Shown piece by piece: positions 17,139 through 24,713 of a stretch of DNA of 40,111 nt. Position numbers and translations under genes: made by a program. The notes beneath the pieces were generated by a model. That model did no database searches. It saw nothing but the letters and a program-made list of their open reading frames with translations, and had not been told where the DNA came from. The stretch spans positions 1 to 40,111 of the forward strand of contig NZ_SMNA01000021.1 in assembly GCF_004353825.1 (NCBI RefSeq), given 5' to 3'. The stretch comes from Occultella glacieicola (GTDB lineage: Bacteria; Actinomycetota; Actinomycetes; Actinomycetales; Beutenbergiaceae). Every line of letters starts with the position of its first letter. The stretch's first letter is position 1.

Positions 17139-18416
17139 TCAGAAGAACGTGCGAACGAGCCCGACGGCGACGGAGTCGGGCGTGAGCCGACCGTCGACCT
17201 CGACGATGTCGCGCCACTTGTCGAACGTCGTGCACGGGTGGGAGATGCCGAGCACCACGCGGTCTCCGACCTCAGGCGTCGCCCCGAACGTCGACGCCGG
17301 CACGAAGGCGTGCTGATCGTTCACCGCCGCCACCGGCGCCGGATCGAGCGCTGCCTGGGCCGCCCTGCCGGTACGCCAGAGCTCGAGGGGGACCGGCAGC
17401 CCCTGATCGTGTCCGGCGTCGCGCCGGCCGGTGTCGAGAAGTGCCACACCGCCGTCGTGGACCGCGAGCACGGTGGCCACGAGGCGCAGCGCGGACCGGA
17501 ATCGTGGTGCGTTCGGTGGGGCGCCGTCCTGGGCCCGGCGGTAGTGCCCGTCGTCGTGGGCGATGCTCACGCCCGAGCGCACGATCACCCGGCCGTCCGC
17601 GCCGGTCAGGTCCGACAGTCCGTCGGTGACCTCGCCGAGATGGTCGCTCCCGGCGATGCTGAGGTATGCGTCCGGCCCGGCCGCGGGGAGCGCGACCTCC
17701 CGGTGCACGTGCAGCACGTGCGCGGCGAACGCGCCGATCTCGGCGCGGCTCGGATCGCCACCGATCGCACCCTCGTAGGCGGCGGAGCCCGCGAGCCGGA
17801 CGCCCGGGGTAGCCCGGATCCGGGCGGCCACGACGCCCGCCTCGTCGAGGTCCCGCACGCCGGTGCGTCCACCGGGACGGCCGATGTCCAGCAGGACCGG
17901 GAGCTCCGGTCCGGACGGATCGGCGAGGGCCGCCACGGCCGCCTCGCTGTCGACCCATGACAGGATCTCCCGGTGCGGGTCGGTGCGCAGTGCCGCCCGG
18001 GCGCGTCCGGCGCCGGCCCCGGTCGCGAGCGGGTTCGCCAGCTGGATGCGCCGCACTCCGAAGGCGAGCGCGACGTTCAGCTGCGCGAGGGTCGCGACGG
18101 TGATGCCCCAGGCGCCGGCCGCCAGCTGCCGCGACCACAGCTGAGGCGCCATGGTGGTCTTCCCGTGCGGTGCCAGCAGGTAACCGCGCTCGTCACACCA
18201 GCGCTGCAGAGCCGCGATGTTGTCGGCGACGGCGGAGGCGTCGATCGTCAGGTACGGCGTCGTGAGGGCCGCGACCGGTGCCCGGGTCGACGCCAGGGTG
18301 CTGCGAGCGAGGCCGTCGAACCCGGGTCCGAGGACCTTGCCCAACGGTTCCGCCGGTAGCCCGCCGAGTTCGGACATGTCGAGCGCCTCGGCTCGGTCGG
18401 GATCCGTCTGGCTCAC
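17139..18416 (-). CDS. D-serine dehydratase-like / D-threonine aldolase-family PLP enzyme
   Basis: 425 residues. The N-terminal alanine-racemase-like barrel carries the PLP lysine in LLAPHGKTTMAPQLW (Lys86), and the C-terminal beta domain has the metal-binding pair HxxxP-Cys in GISHPCTTFDKW plus NDQHAFV. This combination is characteristic of fold-III PLP enzymes of the DSD1/D-threonine aldolase group, often annotated as amino acid deaminase. Likely reaction: deamination or cleavage of a D-amino acid such as D-serine. The GTG at 18416 has GAGGG just upstream. It stands alone, 89 bases upstream of the MerR gene on the same strand. Confidence 0.85.
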   Translation of the reverse strand: MSQTDPDRAEALDMSELGGLPAEPLGKVLGPGFDGLARSTLASTRAPVAALTTPYLTIDASAVADNIAALQRWCDERGYLLAPHGKTTMAPQLWSRQLAAGAWGITVATLAQLNVALAFGVRRIQLANPLATGAGAGRARAALRTDPHREILSWVDSEAAVAALADPSGPELPVLLDIGRPGGRTGVRDLDEAGVVAARIRATPGVRLAGSAAYEGAIGGDPSRAEIGAFAAHVLHVHREVALPAAGPDAYLSIAGSDHLGEVTDGLSDLTGADGRVIVRSGVSIAHDDGHYRRAQDGAPPNAPRFRSALRLVATVLAVHDGGVALLDTGRRDAGHDQGLPVPLELWRTGRAAQAALDPAPVAAVNDQHAFVPASTFGATPEVGDRVVLGISHPCTTFDKWRDIVEVDGRLTPDSVAVGLVRTFF

Positions 18417-18493
18417 GCCTACCCTCGTTTCACCTGGACCTTGGTGGACTGCGTGGCCCGCCGGGATCGGTGGTCAGCGGCTGTCGGCCGGCT

Positions 18494-19051
18494 TCACACC
18501 ATCCGGTTCAGCAGCCGGTCCCGGTCGACGAACTGGTGCTTGACGACCAGCCCCACGTGCACGGTCAGGGCCACGAAGAACACGATATGCGTCGTGACGT
18601 GCGCGACCAGCCCGGTGTCGTCGTCGAGGACCGGCAGCGGTGCCGCCCACTCGTAGGGACCGATGTCCCACTCGGAGTCGGTGGCGAACAACAGGGCGAG
18701 CCCGGTGACCGGGATCGCGAACATCAGGACGTACAGGGTCCGCTCCACCACCGTCGCGACCCGCCGCTCGTGCGCGGAGAGGCCGGGCGCCCAGTCCGGC
18801 AGGCCGTGCGTTCGGCGCCACCACAACCGCAGGCAGGCGAGGGCGAGGATCGTGGCGCCGAGCACCGCGTGCGGCACGATCCACCAGTCCTCCTCGCCGC
18901 CGAAGAACAGGTCGGCGGCCCACTCGAGCAGATCGTCGAACCGGTCGATCGAGTAGCCCAGGACGAACTGCACCGCGATGGCGACCACCATCGTCCAGTG
19001 CAGCAGCTTCGCGACCGTCCCGTAGCCGGTCGCCGCGCCCGGCGAGCCCAT
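18494..19051 (-). CDS. Cytochrome b561-family membrane protein
   Basis: 185 residues with four hydrophobic helices and well-placed histidines: LLHWTM near residue 18, IVPHAVLG near 60, and VTTHIVFFVALTVHVGLV near 150-165. This fits prokaryotic cytochrome b561/CybB-type di-heme quinone-linked electron carriers. The ATG at 19051 follows GGAGGAG at about 11 bases. Its electron partner is not evident from the neighbours. Confidence 0.88.
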   Translation of the reverse strand: MGSPGAATGYGTVAKLLHWTMVVAIAVQFVLGYSIDRFDDLLEWAADLFFGGEEDWWIVPHAVLGATILALACLRLWWRRTHGLPDWAPGLSAHERRVATVVERTLYVLMFAIPVTGLALLFATDSEWDIGPYEWAAPLPVLDDDTGLVAHVTTHIVFFVALTVHVGLVVKHQFVDRDRLLNRMV

Positions 19052-19097
19052 GTCCGCACATGCTCCTCCAGGTCGGCGGGCGTTGCGAGCCGACCGT

Positions 19098-19132
19098 GCC
19101 TGCCCGCCTGCCCGCCTGCCCGCCTGCCCGCC
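19098..19132. repeat. Octanucleotide tandem repeat (GCCTGCCC)x4
   Basis: Four exact copies of GCCTGCCC (19098-19129) plus a partial fifth lie between the start of the cytochrome b561 gene and the stop of the Eis-like gene. They are in the upstream region of the b561 gene on the minus strand. The length may vary by slippage. Confidence 0.9.
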
Positions 19133-19146
19133 GGAGGGCGTGCGGC

Positions 19147-20340
19147 CTAGAAGTGGTCGCGGATGTGCACCTGGCCGGCCCCGAAGAGATGGTCGATCAC
19201 CGCGTCGACCTCCTCAGGCCCGTGCAGGTGCCCGGCCAGGCGCAGGTTCGCGCAGGACTGCACCCCCGCCCAGGCCAGGGCGAGGCCCTGCGGCGTGAAC
19301 GTGGCGACCCGCCCGGGTGCGTCCGGACCAACGGCCACCCGACGGCACTCGATCGCTCCGCCGTCGACGGTCAGGTCGTAGACGCCGTCCATGGTGCCGA
19401 GCAGGTCCCCGGACACCGCGAACCGGGCCCGCGCGGAGCCGTGCGAACGGCGGGCGGCGAACGCGCCGGCGACGTCGTCGAGCCGCAGCATGTACCCCTC
19501 GGTGACCACCTGCTTCCACGCCGCGGAGGGCAGCACCAGCCGGGCCGGGTCCGCCCCGGAGGTCTCGAGCCGGATCGTGGGGATGACGGCGGAGAACGAG
19601 CCGAGCACCCGCCACAGGGCCCGGTATCCGTCCGCGGTCAGCGCGAGCAGGTCCTCCACCTCGAGGCTGTCCGACTCGTGGGGTCCGCGGGTCCAGCTGA
19701 CGTAGCCGACGACGGCGCCGCTCGCGTCCAGCGCGAGGCTCACCCCGGTGAACGCGGCGATCACCTCCGCGTCGGTGCGCGGGAACGAGATCCCGCGGCG
19801 GCTCAGGGGGCCGCGCTGGCGTGCGGCCCAGGTGTCGTAGACGGCGCGGACGGCGGGCACGTCCGCCTCGGTGGCGCGCCGGGTGGAGATGTGCGTGCCC
19901 GGGCGTACGGCGGCCGCGGCGGCGGTGGGGACCTCGACCGTCTCCGCGGAGCCGATCAGCTCGTAGCCGAACCGGCGGTAGATCCCGGGGGCGGAGGGGA
20001 ACAGCGTCGAGATCACCTCGCCACGTTCACGGGCGCCGCGGAGCACCGGCCCGAACAACGGCTCCAGCAGGCCCCGGCCGCGGTACTCGGCCGCGACCGT
20101 GACACCCGCGATGCCGCAGGTGGGCACGGCGGCGCCGTCCCACCAGGAGGAGTACTCGCGGCCGATCACCCGGGCGGCGAGCACGTCGGCGTCGAACGCC
20201 CCCCACAGGTGCATCCCGGCCGGGTAGGCCGTCGGCTGCGGGTCGGTGAGGCCGCCGGTCGGCATGCCGAACGCCTCGGCGCCGAGACGGCGGCTGGCCG
20301 GGACGTCGGCGGGGGTCAGTTCGCGGATGGTGAAGGTCAT
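19147..20340 (-). CDS. Eis-like GNAT N-acetyltransferase
   Basis: 397 residues, matching the Eis family layout of two GNAT folds plus a C-terminal SCP2-like domain. The acetyl-CoA site reads GIAGVTVAAEYRGRGLLEPLF. It is followed by STLFPSAPGIYRRFGYE, whose Tyr corresponds to the conserved catalytic tyrosine of Eis. The protein ends in Phe, as in Eis of Mycobacterium tuberculosis, where the C-terminal carboxylate helps catalysis. Known Eis proteins multiply acetylate aminoglycosides and other amines; the substrate here is unknown. A -10 box TAGGCT (20352-20347, minus) lies 7 bases from the ATG, which suggests leaderless translation. Confidence 0.88.
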   Translation of the reverse strand: MTFTIRELTPADVPASRRLGAEAFGMPTGGLTDPQPTAYPAGMHLWGAFDADVLAARVIGREYSSWWDGAAVPTCGIAGVTVAAEYRGRGLLEPLFGPVLRGARERGEVISTLFPSAPGIYRRFGYELIGSAETVEVPTAAAAAVRPGTHISTRRATEADVPAVRAVYDTWAARQRGPLSRRGISFPRTDAEVIAAFTGVSLALDASGAVVGYVSWTRGPHESDSLEVEDLLALTADGYRALWRVLGSFSAVIPTIRLETSGADPARLVLPSAAWKQVVTEGYMLRLDDVAGAFAARRSHGSARARFAVSGDLLGTMDGVYDLTVDGGAIECRRVAVGPDAPGRVATFTPQGLALAWAGVQSCANLRLAGHLHGPEEVDAVIDHLFGAGQVHIRDHF

Positions 20341-20387
20341 CGGGCCAGCCTAGGTGGGCCCGCACCCGACTCCTGCGGCGCGCACAG

Positions 20388-20416
20388 TTGGTGTTGTCCG
20401 GTGGGGCCAGTACTTT
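20388..20416 (+). promoter_or_regulatory. Leaderless promoter of parA
   Basis: TTGGTG (20388-20393), a 17-base spacer and TACTTT (20411-20416) place the transcription start at or next to the GTG at 20423. There is no good Shine-Dalgarno sequence upstream of that GTG, which fits leaderless initiation, common in actinobacteria. Confidence 0.55.
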
Positions 20417-20422
20417 GGCGGG

Positions 20423-21268
20423 GTGAGTACCGAATCCGCCGACTCCTGGACCGAACGCGACTTCCCGGTGCCGCAGCCGTTGAACGGGCACGGTCCGGCG
20501 CGGATCATCGCGATGTGCAACCAGAAGGGCGGGGTCGGCAAGACCACCACCACGATCAACCTCGGGGCCGCGCTCGCCGAGTACGGCCGCAAGGTACTGA
20601 TCGTGGACTTCGACCCGCAGGGCGCCGCGTCCGCAGGCCTGGGCGTGGCCGCCCACGAACTCGACGACACCATCTACACCGAGCTGATGGCCGCCAAGCC
20701 GGACGTGCACCGGGTGATCCGGGAGACCGGGGTCGAGGACCTGCACCTGATCCCGGCGAACATCGACCTGTCCGCGGCCGAGGTGCAACTGGTCAACGAG
20801 GTGGCCCGGGAGCAGGCGCTCGGCCGGGTGCTGCGACCGGTCACGGACGACTACGACGTGGTCCTGATCGACTGCCAGCCCTCGCTCGGGCTGCTCACGG
20901 TGAACGCGCTGACCGCCGCGCACGGCGTGATCATCCCGCTGGAGACCGAGTTCTTCGCCCTCCGCGGGGTCGCACTGCTGGTCGAGACGATCGACAAGGT
21001 CCGGGACCGGCTGAACCCGCGCCTGCACACCGACGGCATCCTCGCGACCATGTACGACGCCCGCACGCTGCACTCGCGCGAGGTGCTGGCCCGGGTCCGG
21101 GAGGCGTTCGGGGAGACGGTCTTCGACACCGTGATCACCCGCACGGTGAAGTTCCCGGACGCCTCCGTCGCGACCGAGCCGATCACCACCTACGCCCCGA
21201 ACCACGCCGGCGCGTACAACTACCGCAAGCTCGCCCGCGAACTCATCTCCCGTGGCGACGTCGCCTGA
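20423..21268 (+). CDS. ParA/Soj-family ATPase
   Basis: 281 residues. Deviant Walker A motif CNQKGGVGKTTTTINL (Lys35-Thr41), switch I VDFDPQGAASAGLG and Walker B VVLIDCQPSLGLLTVNAL are all present. Family members are ATP-dependent dimerising segregation or positioning ATPases. No ParB partner gene is adjacent. This is the second-type ParA found next to scpAB in actinobacteria rather than the oriC-linked parAB. GTG 20423 is chosen over an upstream in-frame ATG (20354) because of the leaderless promoter. The 3' end overlaps scpA by 17 bases. Confidence 0.92.
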   Translation: MSTESADSWTERDFPVPQPLNGHGPARIIAMCNQKGGVGKTTTTINLGAALAEYGRKVLIVDFDPQGAASAGLGVAAHELDDTIYTELMAAKPDVHRVIRETGVEDLHLIPANIDLSAAEVQLVNEVAREQALGRVLRPVTDDYDVVLIDCQPSLGLLTVNALTAAHGVIIPLETEFFALRGVALLVETIDKVRDRLNPRLHTDGILATMYDARTLHSREVLARVREAFGETVFDTVITRTVKFPDASVATEPITTYAPNHAGAYNYRKLARELISRGDVA

Positions 21269-22136
21269 CGCCTCCCTCGCCGGCGACGCACCAGCCGAGG
21301 AGGCCGTGCGGCGGGCCACCTTCGAGGTGAGCCTGGAGAACTTCTCGGGACCGTTCGACGTGCTGCTCTCGCTCATCGCGAAGCACAAGATGGACGTCAC
21401 CGAGGTGGCTCTCGCCGTGGTCACCGACGACTTCATCGCGCACATCCGGGCGCAGGACGAGTGGGACCTGTCCCAGGCGAGCGAGTTCCTGGTCATCGCC
21501 GCCACCCTGCTGGACCTGAAAGCGGCCCGGCTGCTCCCGCGGGGCACCGTCGACGATGCCGAGGACCTCGAGCTGCTCGAGGCCCGGGACCTGCTCTTCG
21601 CCAGGCTGCTGCAGTACCGGGCGTTCAAGGAGGTCGCCGGGCACCTGGACACCGAATGGGTCCGGATGGGCCGGTCGTATCCGCGCAACGTGGCCCTGGA
21701 GGCGCGGTTCGCGGCCCTGTTGCCCGAACTCGTGATGCAGGTCGGCCCCGCCGAACTGGCCGCCATGGCCGCCGCGGCACTCGCCCCGAAGGCGCCGCCG
21801 CCGGGCGTGGACCTCAGCCACCTGCACAACCCCGTGGTCAGCGTCCGCGAACAGGCCGCGCACATCGTGGACCGGTTGCGCCGGTCCGGGTCGCTGTCCT
21901 TCCGGGCGCTGACCGACGACGCCGACGGCACCAACGTGGTGGTGGCGCGGTTCCTGGCGCTGCTGGAGCTGTACCGGGAGAGCGCGGTCGCGTTCGACCA
22001 GGCGGATGCCCTGGGGGAGTTGCGGGTGCGCTGGACCGGGACCGATGAGGGCGAGATCGCCGTCGAGGACGACTACGAGGACGGACCCGTGGCGGCGCAG
22101 GACGCGCCCGGTCCGGGAGAGCAGGAGCAGGCATGA
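21252..22136 (+). CDS. scpA: Segregation and condensation protein A
   Basis: 294 residues. It is the kleisin subunit of the SMC-ScpAB condensin. The N-terminal signature VSLENFSGPFDVLLSLIAKHKMDVTEVAL and SEFLVIAATLLDLKAARLLP are diagnostic, and the C-terminal winged helix lies around 195-260. It starts with GTG inside the parA 3' end and ends overlapping scpB (ATGA), so parA-scpA-scpB-rluB form one coupled transcript. Confidence 0.93.
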   Translation: MATSPDASLAGDAPAEEAVRRATFEVSLENFSGPFDVLLSLIAKHKMDVTEVALAVVTDDFIAHIRAQDEWDLSQASEFLVIAATLLDLKAARLLPRGTVDDAEDLELLEARDLLFARLLQYRAFKEVAGHLDTEWVRMGRSYPRNVALEARFAALLPELVMQVGPAELAAMAAAALAPKAPPPGVDLSHLHNPVVSVREQAAHIVDRLRRSGSLSFRALTDDADGTNVVVARFLALLELYRESAVAFDQADALGELRVRWTGTDEGEIAVEDDYEDGPVAAQDAPGPGEQEQA

Positions 22137-22846
22137 GTGAGCACCCCACGGAGCGGGTGGACGGGGTCGACGGCGCCGGGCCACCGACGCCGGAGGGTTC
22201 GCCGGAGGATGGGGCGACGGACGCAACGACAGAGGCGACCTCGCCCGCTGAAGCGTCGGCAGGGCCGACAGGGCCGAGCGTGCTGGACGCCCCGGGCGGG
22301 CTGCATGCCGCGCTCGAGGCCATCCTCATGGTCACCGAGACCCCGATCGCGGCCGCCCAGCTCGCCACCGTGCTCGCGGTGCCCGAGGCCGCCGTCGCCG
22401 GTGCGCTCGCGGACCTGGTGGCGGAGTACACCGGCGGGCCGCGCCCGCGCGGCTTCGAGCTGCGCGAGGCCGCCGGCGGGTGGCGGTTCTACTCCGCACC
22501 GGCATTCGCGGCCGCCGTGGACGCGTTCGTGCTCGACGGGCAGACGGCCCGGCTCACGCAGGCGTCGTTGGAGACCCTCGCGGTGATCGCGTACCGTCAG
22601 CCGGTGGCCCGCGGCCGGATCGCGGCCATCCGCGGTGTGAACGTGGACTCGGTGGTGCGGACCCTGCTCACCCGTGGTCTGATCGAGGAGGCGGGCACCG
22701 ACCCGGAGAGCGGTGCGATCCTGTACCGGACCAGTTCCTACTTCCTCGAGCGGCTCGGGCTCCGCTCGCTGGAGGACCTCCCGCCGCTCGCCCCCTACCT
22801 GCCCGATATCGACGCGTTCGACGACATTGACGGAGCCACCCGATGA
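22133..22846 (+). CDS. scpB: Segregation and condensation protein B
   Basis: 237 residues. It partners ScpA in the SMC complex. The first ~45 residues are an acidic, low-complexity extension, and the two winged-helix domains follow. The diagnostic stretch RLTQASLETLAVIAYRQPV continues through RGRIAAIRGVNVDSVVRTL. ATG overlaps the scpA stop, and the stop overlaps the rluB start (ATGA at 22843-22846). Confidence 0.93.
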   Translation: MSEHPTERVDGVDGAGPPTPEGSPEDGATDATTEATSPAEASAGPTGPSVLDAPGGLHAALEAILMVTETPIAAAQLATVLAVPEAAVAGALADLVAEYTGGPRPRGFELREAAGGWRFYSAPAFAAAVDAFVLDGQTARLTQASLETLAVIAYRQPVARGRIAAIRGVNVDSVVRTLLTRGLIEEAGTDPESGAILYRTSSYFLERLGLRSLEDLPPLAPYLPDIDAFDDIDGATR

Positions 22847-23619
22847 CCCCCCGATCCCCCCGCGGGAACACCCCACCCAAGGACGTCCACGACCCCGGCG
22901 GCATCCGGCTGCAGAAGGTGCTCGCCGGCGCCGGCCTGGGTTCGCGCCGGGCCTGCGAGGAGATCATCACCTCCGGCCGGGTCACGGTCGACGGCGTGCA
23001 GGTACGCGAGCTCGGCGTCCGGGTGGACCCGGCCACCGCCGTCATCCATGTGGACGGTGCCCGGGTGCAGCTCGACGACAGCGTCGTCACGATCGCCCTG
23101 AACAAGCCGGTCGGCGTGTATTCGAGCATGCGTGACGAGCAGGGCCGCCCGGACCTGGCGCAGTTCGTCGCCGACCGTACGGAGCGGCTGTTCCACGTCG
23201 GCCGGCTCGACGCCGAGACCGAGGGCCTGATCCTGCTCACGAACGACGGCGAGCTCGCGCACCGGCTCACCCACCCCTCCTACGAGGTGGCCAAGACCTA
23301 TGTGGCCGAGGTGGAGGGCCGGGTCGCACGAGGCCTCGGCCGCCGGCTCCTGGACGGCGTGGAACTCGAGGACGGCCCGGTCCGGGTCGATGCCTTCCAG
23401 GTCCTCGAGACCACGCCGGGTGCCTCGATCGTCGAGGTCGTGCTGCACGAGGGCCGCAACCACATCGTGCGGCGCCTGCTCGAGGAGGTCGGCCACCCGG
23501 TGGTCCAGCTCTCCCGGACCCGGATCGGCCCGATCCGCCTCGGCCACCTCAAGGTCGGGCGCACCCGCGTCATCGAGGGCCGCGAGCTCGGGTCCCTGAT
23601 GTCCGCGGTCGGCCTCTGA
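22843..23619 (+). CDS. rluB: 23S rRNA pseudouridine synthase, RluB-type
   Basis: 258 residues. The N-terminal S4 RNA-binding domain (RLQKVLAGAGLGSRRACEEII) is followed by the catalytic domain with the invariant Asp in FHVGRLDAETEGLILLTNDG and the C-terminal EGRNHIVRRLLEEVGHPV. It belongs to the RsuA/RluB/E/F family; the scpAB context favours RluB. Overlap with scpB indicates coupled translation. Confidence 0.92.
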   Translation: MTPRSPRGNTPPKDVHDPGGIRLQKVLAGAGLGSRRACEEIITSGRVTVDGVQVRELGVRVDPATAVIHVDGARVQLDDSVVTIALNKPVGVYSSMRDEQGRPDLAQFVADRTERLFHVGRLDAETEGLILLTNDGELAHRLTHPSYEVAKTYVAEVEGRVARGLGRRLLDGVELEDGPVRVDAFQVLETTPGASIVEVVLHEGRNHIVRRLLEEVGHPVVQLSRTRIGPIRLGHLKVGRTRVIEGRELGSLMSAVGL

Positions 23620-23635
23620 GCCGATCGGGGGACGG

Positions 23636-24673
23636 GTGGAGACCCAGGCCGCAGACACCGCCGAGTTCTACCGGCGGTTCGCCCGGACCGAGGCACACGG
23701 GTCCTCTCCCACGTACGAGGCACTGACCCTCGCGGTGGCCGACTCGACCGAGCTGCTCGGTCTCCTGCACACCCTGCCACGGGCGAAACGACAGCCGAAC
23801 CTGCTCCTCGGCGCGTTGCGCTGGTTCGGTGCGCCCGTCCAGGACCCGGCTGCGGCCCTCGCGTTCGCGCTGGACCGCGCCGACGACCTGCGTGCCTTCA
23901 TGGGCACCCACGCCACCCAGACGAACGAGGTCGCACGGTGCGCGGTGTACCTGCCCGCGCTCGCCCTCGTGCCCGGCCCGGTGGCCCTGCTCGAGCTCGG
24001 GGCGAGCGCGGGGCTGTGCCTGCTACCGGACCGGTGGGCCTACTCCTGGACCCGCCCGGACGGGAGCGTCGTGAGCCTCGGGCCAGGCGGTTCCGGTGGC
24101 GCGACGGCGCGTGCCGGCGCCGTCGTGACGGACGCCGCGCCGCTCACCGTGACCGCCCGGGTCAGCGCGAACACACCGATCCCCGCCACGATGCCCGAGG
24201 TGGTCGCCCGCCTCGGACTGGACGCGAACCCGATCGACGCGGCCGACCCCGCGCAGCGGCGCTGGCTGGAGTGCCTGATCTGGCCCGAGCACACCGACCG
24301 GGCCGCGCGGCTGCACGACGCCCTGGCGGCGGCCGCCGCCGACCCACCCCCGCTCCGGACCGGACTCTTCCCCGCGGACGCGCCGGCCGCCGTCGACCGG
24401 CTGCGCGAACTGGCCCCCGAGGCAACGGTCGTGGTGCTGCACAGCGCCGCCGTCGCCTACCTGGACGCGCGGGCGCGTGCCGAGTTCGTCGACACGATGG
24501 CGGGGCTGGACGTGCGCCGCCTCGGCCTCGAGGGCGCCGAGGTGACCGCCTCGATCGGCGTACCCGGCGTGCCCGGGACGCCCGGACGGTTCGTGCTCAG
24601 CCTCGACGACACCGTGCTCGGCACCGCCGACCCGCACGGCCGGGACCTCGACTGGCTCGCCGCCCCGGACTGA
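23636..24673 (+). CDS. DUF2332-family protein
   Basis: 345 residues. Conserved blocks of this uncharacterised family are visible: LPRAKRQPNLLLGALRWFG, THATQTNEVARCAVYLPAL and ALLELGASAGLCLLPDRW. The Gly-rich LELGASAGL segment resembles motif I of SAM-dependent methyltransferases, but no reaction is known. GTG start 16 bases after rluB, probably the same transcript. The function cannot be assigned. Confidence 0.85.
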   Translation: METQAADTAEFYRRFARTEAHGSSPTYEALTLAVADSTELLGLLHTLPRAKRQPNLLLGALRWFGAPVQDPAAALAFALDRADDLRAFMGTHATQTNEVARCAVYLPALALVPGPVALLELGASAGLCLLPDRWAYSWTRPDGSVVSLGPGGSGGATARAGAVVTDAAPLTVTARVSANTPIPATMPEVVARLGLDANPIDAADPAQRRWLECLIWPEHTDRAARLHDALAAAAADPPPLRTGLFPADAPAAVDRLRELAPEATVVVLHSAAVAYLDARARAEFVDTMAGLDVRRLGLEGAEVTASIGVPGVPGTPGRFVLSLDDTVLGTADPHGRDLDWLAAPD

Positions 24674-24699
24674 TGCGCGGCCGGGGGATCCCGCGACGG

Positions 24700-24713
24700 T
24701 AGGGTGAGCCCTC
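24700..24713 (+). promoter_or_regulatory. -10 box for leaderless tyrA
   Basis: TAGGGT (24700-24705) lies 8 bases before the GTG at 24714, so transcription should begin at or within 1-2 bases of the start codon. No convincing -35 box is seen at 17-18 bases. Confidence 0.4.

Noticed and set aside
20423-21268. Plasmid or phage origin for the ParA gene
   Set aside because: No parB or parS beside it, and direct overlap with scpA shows it belongs to the chromosomal scpAB cluster.
19060-21330. Very long plus-strand open frame (756 codons) across the Eis-like and parA genes
   Set aside because: Gly/Arg/Pro-rich translation with no motif; antisense to the Eis-like gene and out of frame with parA. 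A product of high GC, not a gene.
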